Source: Prorocentrum cordatum (lineage: Eukaryota; Sar; Dinophyceae; Prorocentrales; Prorocentraceae). Taken from it: DNA of 64,000 nt. Positions 55,216-64,000 of this stretch are shown piece by piece; positions within the stretch are counted from its first letter, which is position 1; each line of letters begins with the position of its first letter. Position numbers and translations under genes: made by a program. Below the pieces are notes generated by a model. It did no database searches. It was not told where the DNA came from and saw only the letters and a list, made by a program, of their open reading frames with translations. The stretch covers positions 237,001 to 301,000 of the forward strand of contig CAUYUJ010018738.1 in NCBI GenBank assembly GCA_963575745.1, read 5' to 3'.

Positions 55216-55332
55216 AATGCCCGTCGAACGATGGACCCAGAATGCGGCATCCACAACTGCTCATGGTTGGGTCACTCGTCAAGCTAGTTCTTTGCCAGGG
55301 GGGGGGGTCAGAGAGAGCGTCTTCGCGCGCAG

Positions 55333-55395
55333 GACAAGCTCTACGACAAGAGGAACGAGATGCGCGAGATGTTCATCATCGGGGGAACGTCGTAG
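55333..55395 (+). CDS. possible exon after minisatellite
   Basis: After GCGCGCAG the frame reads DKLYDKRNEMREMFIIGGTS and meets TAG at 55393. Beyond the TAG the same frame stays open with protein-like content (ETPGADGQTSAAESSFELAG) to TGA at about 55485. It could be a terminal exon, or a pseudogene with an in-frame stop. If it is an exon, the preceding minisatellite array would lie in an intron. Confidence 0.35.
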   Translation, partial: DKLYDKRNEMREMFIIGGTS

Positions 55396-55804
55396 GGCTG
55401 CGAGACACCAGGAGCGGACGGCCAGACATCAGCTGCCGAGAGCAGCTTTGAGCTGGCAGGGCCGTCGATGACGGGCGGGGGCTGAGGCGAGGATCGGAGG
55501 ATGGTGTTAGGGAGAGGAGGAAATGGAGGAGGAGAATATGAGGAAATATATTAGGGAGAGGAGGAGAAACGGAAGGCCGAGGACGAGGACGGGAGACAGA
55601 CTTCGCAGTTTGAAGCCTAGCACGCGAGTGCTGGGCGAGGGGGGGGGCAGCTGGATCGCTGCCTGACGCGAGTGCATGGCGCCACTCGGCCGCGTCGAAA
55701 GAAAGCATGTCCCGAGCGAGCTCGAGGAGGCCCCGAGGGGGCCCCGAGATGACACTGAAGCAGCCCCGAGGGTGCCTCGAGCGTCCGGTGGTCGCACAAA
55801 ACGC

Positions 55805-55935
55805 ACCCCGATGATTTTCCGATGATTTTCCGATGATTTTCCGATGATTCTTGATGATTTGCGTGGAAAACCCTATATATATATATATATGAAAAACGCA
55901 GCGATGATTTACCGATGATTTACCGATGATTCTTG
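55805..55935. repeat. CCGATGATTTT 11-mer repeat around TA tract
   Basis: TTCCGATGATT is repeated four times, then a TA tract (55873-55890), then TACCGATGATT repeats; both sides end in TTGATGATTT. Confidence 0.9.
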
Positions 55936-55997
55936 ATGATTTTCAAAAAACTCCTGGCTGGTCAGCGGGTCGCGGGGGCCGGGCACTGCGTGCTCCT

Positions 55998-56075
55998 CCG
56001 AGGCTGGTCTGAGGAGCCCCGAGGCTGGTCTGAGGAGCCCCGAGGCTGGTCTGAGGAGCCCAAGGCTGGTTCTGA
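55998..56075. repeat. 21-bp tandem repeat
   Basis: GAGGCTGGTCTGAGGAGCCC plus C, about 3.5 copies. Confidence 0.95.
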
Positions 56076-56398
56076 GCCCCCCAAGACTTGTCCGAGGCCG
56101 GTTGCCCCGAGGCGTGTGCATTCCCCATTGCCCTCTTGTGCGTTCGCCGTATCATCGTTGTATCTCTCAAGCCTGGAACCCCGAGCAGGCGACATTTTGT
56201 TGCGTTCGGGGCGGTCGTCAGCGATGGCCCTAATAGATGATTCACAAGCGCCATGGGAGGCGCAGAGCGATTGGCGAGCATCGGAACAAAATCAGCAACG
56301 ACAAGACAAACAACACTTCGTCACGGTAGGCCTTTGCTAATTCCACCGCTGCCCCAAGACCCCAGGTGATCGTGCGATTCGGTGCGCGCTGCAGCGGC

Positions 56399-59300
56399 AT
56401 GGCGCGCACTGAATCGCGCGCGTCGCCCCCCCCCTCATTGCTCCGCCCTACCCTTTCTGACGGACAGCCCCAGGCACTGAGAGAGTTTCTTCTGGAGAAA
56501 TACGTATGTGGTGAATGGACTGGCAAGGATGTCGGAGAGATCGCGTACTTAATTAGCCAGGCAGGTGTGTCCGAGCTCGCCGACATCGCCACCAAGCCCC
56601 CCGAGGGCCAGGACAAACGCAATGGCGTTGCTTCGAGGCACGGGTCAGCGACCCAATGAGGAAAGAGGAGGAATATGAACACGTCGAGAGGGGATGATAA
56701 GGAAAATGACGGAGGAGGAGGAGGAGGAGGAGGGGGAGGAAGATGAGGATAAGGATGAGGATGAGGATGAGGATGAGGATGATGATGATGAGGAGGAGGA
56801 GGAGGAGGAGGAGGAGGAGGAGGAGGGATGTGAGGATGATGAGGTGGCAGATCGTTATTGGGCACTCGAACAGTGATCCACCCCAGCGGGAACGGTCATG
56901 TGCCCCAACAGGCAACGGCAAGTAGGGATGCAGGGATGATGTTTTGGCGAGGGATGCGGAAGTGCAGCGAGTAAACCATGCTGCATCCCATAGGCGATTG
57001 GACAAGTACCTCGGCTTCACCAACGATGACACTACGCTGTATGAGATGTCACTGCCGCTGAGGACGGCGGACGGGAGGACGATTGAGAGCATGTTCGTCA
57101 GCCCGCCGCACGAAGCCTTGCACCGCGAGATCGAGGAGCATGGCATGCCTCATCAAGTACCCGAGGAGTGGATGCCCGCGTTCGAGCAGCACCCGTTCGT
57201 CAAGGGCAAGACGCTGGATGAACGCGATCGCATGGTGCCGCTAGCAGTGTACATGGACGCCGTGGAGTACAGCGACAAAGACAGCGTGCTGGTGTGCTCA
57301 ATCACGAACCTGCTCACGGGACGTAAGCACGTGGTGTTCGTGGCCAGGAAATCGTCGTTGTGCGGCTGCGGGTGTGGCAACTGGTGCTCGCTGTACGTGC
57401 TGTTCAGGTTTGTTCAATGGTCGTTGACTCACGCGTCCGAGGGCATGTGGGCATCGACACGACATGATGGCAGCCCGTTTACGTCTTGTATGGACGAGTC
57501 GAGGCGCACGATGAAGGGAATGAGGTTGTGCTACACGGGCGTGGTGATTGACTTGAACGGCGACTGGATGGAATTCACAAGCAGGTACGGCCTGCCGAGC
57601 TGGTCGTCCGCCACTGCGCCGTGCTTCAAGTGCATGTGCACCCAGGAGAACTGGTACAAGGAGCCAGAGGAGACCGTGAATGGAGTCAACTCGCACGATG
57701 AGGACTTCTACGACAACGAGGCAATCAGGCACGAGGTGCCGCGGGGAGCCATTGGAAGGAGGAGACGGAGCAGGAGGATGACGACGGAGGGTGGCCAATT
57801 GAGGAGTGAGACGATGACAGCGACGACGGAACAGCGACGGGCGATGATGGCAATCACCTCCCACGTATGTTGCCTGACAGGTGTGGGTGACCATCACCAC
57901 GATGGACCAGCTCATGCAGGTGAGGCATGCCCTGAGAATGAGTCCTGCGCTGAAGGGCAGAGTCCTCTGCAGGAATATGTAGGCTGGCGCCATTTGCCCG
58001 AGCCAGATGTGCGGGGTGAGGGAGCTGCGTCAAGGCAACAGTAGTGGAGGTGGGGAGAGTTACGGCCGCAGTTGATAGACCGCGGGCTCAGGCAGGCACA
58101 GGTGGCGGGGTGGGAGGGGAGGACATAGGAGGGTGGCGGAGGCAATACGCATGCGGTAACCACATAATACAACATGCTGGCAGTTGCGGACAAGCGGACA
58201 TCGACACTCTCGGCCTGAAACGCAACGACAGACTCGAACCATTCCCAGCGATGGATGACACAAGCATGGTGGACAAGTTCTTTGAGGGGGATCTTCCACG
58301 CATCCTTCTTTTTTGGAGGAAACACAACGACAGCCGCATGCACCATCGACACCCGCTGATCAGCAGGCACGGGCACCCACAAAACCGCACATGCGATTGT
58401 CCATCGCCCCCCCCCCTCCCCCACACACGGGCGAATGCCGCACCCAACTCGGCCCGCTCTGCGGGCCAGACTGAACAGATCCACCACGCAATGTGCTAAG
58501 CAAAAAAAATGGCACAGGCTCCTGGGGACCACCATCTTGAACTTGAACGCAGACGTCCTACACACGATCAACCTGGGCGTGATGAAACAGTGGATCTTAA
58601 AGGCAATTGCTGTTTTGATTGAGGTCGATGCCTACGGTACCAACGCTACGAACAAGCCTATGCGCATCGAGCTGACAATGTGTCGCATCATGTCCGAGCT
58701 TCGCGTGTTTTACGAAGAGGATGCCAAGCAGCCGCCTCATCGAGAGCTGACGCAGGACCGATTTTTGGCCGACTCACCAGTTGGGGTGTGAGGCAAGCAG
58801 TAGTGGTGGAGGGTAGCGACGGGACGTGAGATCAACGCCCGAGAGTGTGTGGGGGAGGGCACGTTGTTGATTCAAAACTGATGCCGCTATCTAGATCCAG
58901 AGCCTCACGTCCAAGATGGTCGGAGACTGGAACTCCACGACGTTGAAGGTCAAGGCTGGGGAGATGGTTGGGTTGTTCGAGTATTTGCTGCAGGCCGTAG
59001 AGAAACACTTGCACGCCATATCCGACAAAGCTACGGACACAGACGCCGTGAGCTTGTTGCGATCTGGACAGCAGCTGAAAATGTTCACTGACATAACCAA
59101 GCTGAAACATCGGAAGCTAGAGCCAGATCAAGTCGCCGCGCTCAAGCAACATGCATTGGCGCACGTCCAGCTCGCGCAATCAGCAAACGTCCACATGGTG
59201 CCAAAACACCACATGATGCTCCACATGGCAGAAGAGGCACGCCACAAGGGGAATCCTAAGTTCTACGCAACGTGGACAGACGAGACGATCAACAGATTCG

Positions 59301-59407
59301 TAGGCAACGCCGCTGCCAGCTGTCACAGGCGCACCTTGGAGAGGAAGAGCCTGCAGAAGACAAGCGTGCTACTCGAACGAGGCAGCGCGTATTTGTTTGA
59401 GCCTTGA
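56399..59407 (+). CDS. gene S: dinoflagellate-expanded family, DDE-transposase-like layout
   Basis: Six exons join in exact phase to 680 aa: 56399-56643, 56994-57735, 57881-57972, 58184-58366, 58518-58785, 58895-59407. Donors are GTCAGC, GTGCCG, GAATAT, GCACGG and GTGTGA; all acceptors are AG. Landmarks: REFLLEKYVCGEWTGKDVGE near the N-terminus; VPLAVYMDAVEYSDKDSVLV with D170; a cysteine cluster C292-x2-C295-x-C297; LKRNDRLEP; NADVLHTINLGVMKQW with D433 and H436; VPKHHMMLHM (613-616) then GNPKFYATWTDETINRF with E640 and N643. This order matches a family I recall as very abundant in dinoflagellate genomes but without assigned function. By eye the order D, zinc-like cysteines, D-x2-H, PKHH, DE-x2-N also resembles Plavaka/CACTA-type transposases; a transposase or domesticated transposase is inference. 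Intron 1 contains GGA/GAT repeats. The start is the first ATG in exon 1; an upstream exon is possible. Confidence 0.75.
56700..56830 (+). repeat. GGA/GAT tract in gene S intron 1
   Basis: GAGGAGGAGG and GATGAGGATGAGG repeats within the intron 56644-56993. Confidence 0.9.
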
Positions 59408-59409
59408 GC

Positions 59410-60213
59410 CAGCGCGCAGGAGGGCGATCATGAGGATAATGAGGGGGGCCAGGAGGATCCTGATACTGATGAGCACAGATAGCATCATGATGTGGAGGGT
59501 GGGGGTTGGGAATGAGACACGAGATGGAGGAGGAGGAGGAGGAGGAGGAGGAGGAGGAGGAGGAGGATGGGGGGAAGCAAACCAGACGATGGGGACGACG
59601 GGGTAAGGATGAGGAGGGATGCCTCAGGGGCCGGATGATGAGAACGAGGGCGGCGTAAGGGGGATCGACGCAGAGCGAGCGCAGGGATTGCCAGCGTCGC
59701 CGACGCCAGCTATTGCACATGCGCACGCCGTCCTCAATCGGAATCCCGTCGTTTGGCCAGGCGGGTTTGTTTCCAATCGATTCTGACTACGATCGTGCAT
59801 CGCACCCCGCGACGGGGAGAGAAGCTGCGGCGGAGGGGGACGGAGGAGGATGACGGGAGTGAACGGTGGGAAATGAGATGGAGGACGGGGAGCACTGGAT
59901 TGAGGGGGCTGTGGAAAGGGGAAACGGGTGATGACGGGAATTATTGTAGTGCGATGGCAGCAGGGTGGAAATGCCCGCAGCCGCGCTCAAGGCCGCCGTG
60001 CCAAGCAACTTCGCGGCCTGCCAGATCACGGTGATCATAATTAGTACCGAGCCGAGCATGGCCCCGAAGCGCAAGGGAGGATGCAAGGGGAACAAATGAG
60101 ATAACTACGGTTTCCCCTTACCTTGTAAGTATTATTGTTCGCCTTATTCTTTCGTTCCCTCCCCCCTCCCTCCCTCCCTCCCTCCATCCCTCTCTCTCTT
60201 TCGTTATCTCTCC

Positions 60214-60271
<58 letters not shown>

Positions 60272-60304
60272 TCTGCCCTTCTCCCTCTCCTCCATTGGCC
60301 CTCG

Positions 60305-60339
<35 letters not shown>

Positions 60340-60815
60340 GCTCTATCGCTCTCTCTCCTGTCGCCCAACCCCCTACCCACGTACCTCATAATTCATTGGT
60401 TGCCTCTATCTCTGACTCGCACTATCTCCACTTATCTTCCGTGCCATCTCCCACCCGATCCCCTCTCGCTGTCTCTATCTCCCCCTACCTTATCTCAATG
60501 TCTAAGGTGCGAATGGTTTCACACACACACATATATGTATATACATATATATACATCTAGATATGTATATCCAGCTCGCCCTCGCTATCCTTCTGTCCCC
60601 CGCAACCTATCCTTTATTCTATTCAGCGTTCATTCCTATATCGCTCTCCTCTGCTCCCTCATATCCCCCAGCCACCAGCCCAATCCCACCGTGTATTGCG
60701 TCGATGTGTATCCTTCGATTGTCACGGCTGGCACGTCTAAACAGGAGGGGGCAATGTCGGCGGCAATCGCAGGCGCGGGCGCGGGGCCCAGCCTGCGAGC
60801 AGTGCAGAGCCAGAT
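59410..60815. other. between genes S and T: microsatellites, weak exon traces
   Basis: A GGA tract (59525-59570), CT/TCTC tracts (60150-60360) and TATA-like tracts (60525-60570). Weak coding-like pieces lie at about 59690-59745 (LPASPTPAIAHAHAVLNRNP) and 59968-60020 (ALKAAVPSNFAACQIT before GTGATC). They could be 5' exons of gene T; phases could not be resolved. Confidence 0.35.
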
Positions 60816-62194
60816 ATGTTTCTAATGCATGTGCCGCATCCAGTGCCTGTGTCACCTAATACTGACGAAGGCTTATCGTCGCGGGCCGTGCGACGTGCAG
60901 CTTCCATTTTTGACGAGATGGGCCTAACTGCAGAGTTGACGGCCCATGCGATTCTAGAGCACGCCATAGAGTTTGTGAAGACACTCCCTACCAACGGCTT
61001 GAACAGGGACCTCGACGCAATTGAGGTGTTTAGCGGCCAGGGTGAGTTGTCGAGAGCCTTGACTGGTAATGGTTTCAATGTCAAAACGTTTGACAAGAAA
61101 AACTCGGCCGCGGAAGACATCTTCACGCTCGCTGGGACGTTGCACCTGGCAGAGTTGGTTTATCGGATTCGTCCAGGTGTGCTCTGACAACCCTGGCAGT
61201 CGGAAAGTTGGTGCTACGATTTTAGAATACACGGCTTTTGAGTTGGCAGCGTTTTCCTGCGATTTGCGAAGCCCCCACACAAAACTCAATGCAACATTCT
61301 GGTTTCGGACGCCGTTCCCCCATCCGTCTGGATAGCCCCGACCCCGAGCTTAGATGATCGCAGGTGGATTGGCGTGGTTTGCTCCTACCTGCTGGACGTG
61401 GCTCCGATTTTTGACTGCTGGTACAACGGGCAGGAGGAGCGAGAGAGCCAGCAGGTCAGCGCCAAATATTTTCGGCGATGAAAGTGTCAAGGACGTTTAT
61501 GAGTCCAACCAGCACGTCATCATAGTCGCGTGGTTGATGACGGTTGCTCACTTGCGCGGGGTGTACATAGCATTGGAGCAGCCTGGAGGGGCGGGGTATG
61601 TTATCGGCCCTGGGTGTCCATGACATTGGAACAACCTCGAGTGATGGCGCAGGCCATCTGGGTGATGTTGTAGCACCGTAGGTCCACGATCACTATCTCA
61701 CATATATTGCTATATATAGACGCATCACATACAATCGCACGCCCTCCAACACACACCCTCCTCCGCCTCCGCACTACCTCTCCCGTCGCTGCAATCGCCC
61801 TCCCTGCTGCCACAACACCTGCCATCCAGATGAAACGTCGAGGGTGACATAGCTGCCTAGAACTAGCGACCTACCCACGGGATCTAACAGCGAACGCATG
61901 GAGATAGAGATGGCGAGTGATGTGGGAGATCAGATTGCGAGGGCAGGGGCAGGAGACAGTATCATGCTAGAGCACCCGAGCTTACAGATATTCATGACAA
62001 TGTTCAGCACCTTCAACGTGCGAACGTTCATGGGTGCGTTCGATCTCCACATCCCGAAGCCGACGATCATTATGACTACGTTTCCTGAGCGGGTTCACCA
62101 TACCATCCACCGCCAGAAGAGGCACTGCACTTGCGGCGCCACTTCGAGCAGCAAAGTTACCAGGACACCGTTTGATGTGATCACGCTTGTCGTC
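60816..62194 (+). CDS. gene T: divergent C5-cytosine-methyltransferase-like protein
   Basis: Exon 1 (60816-61176) and exon 2 (61364-61595) join in phase across a 187-nt GTGTGC-AG intron. A third exon (about 61942-62194) fits the phase but its edges are uncertain. Residues 69-76, IEVFSGQG, resemble methyltransferase motif I for binding S-adenosylmethionine. GGLAWFAPTCWTW, with C130, resembles motif IV of C5-MTases (PPC). ALEQP (E192) stands where ENV normally does. Exon 3 gives LEHPSLQIFMTMFSTFNVRT then FMGAFDLHIPKPT. The same FSG...PPC...EQP order recurs, as I recall, in uncharacterised dinoflagellate proteins. Methylation of DNA or RNA is possible, but a non-catalytic Rossmann protein cannot be excluded. 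An alternative frame after 62120 (PEEALHLRRHFEQQSYQD) suggests another splice there. The 3' end is incomplete. Confidence 0.6.
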
Positions 62195-62410
62195 GTAAGC
62201 GTTTGTCCCCGATGTCGTCGTCTGTCGTCGTCTGTCGTCCGTTGTCCCGTCGTCAACGTCGGCAACGACGTTGTTGGTCAATTGTCGTCGTGTAATCGTC
62301 GTCTCGCCGTCCCGTCGCCTCGCCGACTCGTAGACGTATTCACGCTATCTGTCATGCGACCGCGATCGAACTCAGCCGAAACAATGGCTCTTCAGGGGTG
62401 GATGGCTCGT
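62195..62410 (+). repeat. GTCGTCTGTCG repeat after gene T exon 3
   Basis: Starts at a GTAAGC donor; words GTCGTCGTCTGTCG and CCGTCGTC to about 62330. It resembles the intron-1 filling of gene P. Confidence 0.75.
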
Positions 62411-63057
62411 GGGGTCCAGTGACTTGCGCGGTACTGAACATTATACGGCGGCCCGCCCCGTAGTATGCCACCCCGTTGCGGCCGTCATCCTCATCCTCCA
62501 CATTCGCCTACTCATCCTCATCCCCCACCTCCTCATCCTCCCTCCCCCCTCCCCCCTCCTCCCTCCTCGCTCCTCACTCCTCACTCCTCACTCGCCCCTT
62601 CTCCCTTTTTCCCTCCCCCCTCCGAGCGAGCTGACACCATAACGCAAGAACGTCAAACTGATACCAAGCCAGCAAACCATCGCAATTCATTGCAAACTCG
62701 TTGCAAAATCATTGAAAACGCATTGCGACATCGTGGCCGCACCGCGGCGAACATATTGCGGCATCAGCGTGCATGGACGTTCCGAGGAGAACGGGGGAGC
62801 AGGCGGAGGGGAACACGGAGGCGGAGGAGTAGGAACAGGAGGAGGAGGAGGAGGAGGAGGAGGAGGAGGAGGAGGGATGAGAAGGAGGAGGAGGAGGAGG
62901 AGGAGGAGGAGGAGAAGGAGGAGGAGGAGGAGGAAGGGGAGGAGGAGAAGGAGGAGGAGGAGGGATGAGGAGGAGGCTGAGGAGGAGGAGGAGGAGGAGG
63001 AGGAGGAAGGAGGAGCATGAGGAGGACGATGAGGAGACGGAGGACTAGTACGAGGAG
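62411..63057. repeat. TCC tract, CATTGCAAAATC repeat and GGA tract
   Basis: TCATCC/CTCC repeats at 62480-62630; CATTGCAAACTCGTTGCAAA and AATCATTGAAAACGCATTGC at 62680-62730, as at 44160-44240; GGA repeats at 62800-63010. Confidence 0.85.
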
Positions 63058-63184
63058 TTTGCGCCGTTGCCGAGGCTTTCGGCCAGGCAGTCGCGTCGGC
63101 GCTGACCCTGCTGACGCCCAACCACACCCTGTTCCGCTTCCTCCGGCCGTCCCTCGGCACATCGCCGTCGATTCCAGGCGCGCA
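63058..63184 (+). CDS. possible exon
   Basis: After a GAGGAG acceptor the frame reads CAVAEAFGQAVASALTLLTP then NHTLFRFLRPSLGTSPSIPG, with a GT donor (GCGCA/GTTTTTG). It lies between a GGA tract and an ATC tract, as do other exons here. It could be a further exon of gene T or belong to another gene. Confidence 0.45.
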
Positions 63185-63204
63185 GTTTTTGTTGACCCTC
63201 ATCC

Positions 63205-63353
63205 CTCATCCTCCTCTTAATCCTCCTCCTTCTCCTCCTGCTCCTCGTTCTCCTCCTCCTCCTCCTCCTCCTCCTCCTCGTCGTCAGCATAAGTATCAGC
63301 ATCCGCATCAGCATTGCCATCAGCATTGCCATCAGCATTGCCATCATTATCAG

Positions 63354-63430
<77 letters not shown>

Positions 63431-63432
63431 GC

Positions 63433-63463
<31 letters not shown>

Positions 63464-63665
63464 GCGTCATCATGCTCATCCTCATCCTCGTCCTCATCCT
63501 CGTCCGCATCCTCATCCTCATCCTCATCACCCTCACCATCATCATCATGCGCAGCAGCCTCATCATCATTATCATCATCATCAGCATCAGCATCATCATC
63601 ACCACCATCGTCATCAGCATCATCTTCATGATCAGCATCACCAGCATCATCATCAGCATCATCAG

Positions 63666-63697
<32 letters not shown>

Positions 63698-63790
63698 CCA
63701 TCGTCATCATCATCTCCATCTCCATCTCCATCGTCATCATCGTCATCAACATCATCACCATCAATCCTCCTCCTCCTCCTGCTCCTCCTC
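63205..63790. repeat. CTC and ATC microsatellites
   Basis: CTCCTC at 63215-63280, then CATCATCATC with CAG and CAC interruptions to 63770. Confidence 0.95.
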
Positions 63791-64000
63791 CTCCTCATCC
63801 TGCCCTTCTCCCCGTCGCATGCACTAGTTATAGTTTCAAGTGTGAGCGTAGAGGTGACATCGCATTAAAAAGCGGCACCAGCATCTCGTGGTGACGATTC
63901 TGACTAGGCTGGTTGCGGCGGCGGGCCCGAGGCTTCCGTCGACGTCGTCAGCCAACATCCGTCGTCGCCATCGTAATGGTCGTCCTCCTCCTCCTCCTCC
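63791..64000. other. end of window, nothing assigned
   Basis: Short mixed sequence ending in a new TCC tract that runs off the window. Confidence 0.5.

Overview
The window reads as nuclear DNA of a dinoflagellate. Three things point there. Two degenerate copies of the 22-nt dinoflagellate spliced leader (DinoSL) are embedded in the DNA at 39434-39455 and 21630-21651, each directly upstream of a decayed LINE-type retroelement ORF. Introns that can be phased exactly use GT, GC and GA 5' splice sites, a mixture typical of dinoflagellates. The DNA is GC-rich and dominated by tandem repeats, with few genes. I cannot name the species.

Layout: 1-718 is an ~90-bp minisatellite. 2740-7110 is a plus-oriented array of a hierarchical satellite built from 9-12-nt units of the CCAAGAYGGCC type, nested in ~390-bp and ~1.5-1.9-kb units. 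8169-11334 (minus) is a two-exon gene for a secreted/membrane-anchored trypsin-like protease with Pro/Thr-rich linkers and two CUB-like domains; its single intron holds a monomer of that satellite. 11.6-20.4 kb is mostly simple repeats and small inverted-repeat elements. 20.6-21.65 kb (minus) is a LINE fragment with an SL relict. 23.56-30.66 kb is a second, minus-oriented array of the same satellite. 31.86-34.8 kb is a composite of other short tandem repeats. 37.6-39.46 kb (minus) is a second SL-headed LINE fragment that still shows an endonuclease domain.

From 42 kb to the end the strand bias is uniform. Four multi-exon plus-strand genes follow one another: gene P (41994-45301, Lys-Arg-Pro-Ala-Ala and acidic repeats), gene R (47893-52086, Ala/Pro/Lys-rich multi-domain protein), gene S (56399-59407, 680 aa, resembling an expanded dinoflagellate family and showing a transposase-like DDE layout) and gene T (60816-62194, a divergent C5-cytosine-methyltransferase-like protein). 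Their exons join in phase across introns largely made of GAT, GA, GGA or GTC simple repeats. A second minisatellite array (53.8-55.2 kb), related to the one at 1-718, lies just upstream of another coding-like exon.

No bacterial operon, CRISPR array, rRNA or tRNA gene was recognised. Very long open frames inside the repeats are not counted as genes. The genes do not form a recognisable pathway; what links them is their shared architecture of SL-type expression, mixed splice sites and repeat-filled introns.
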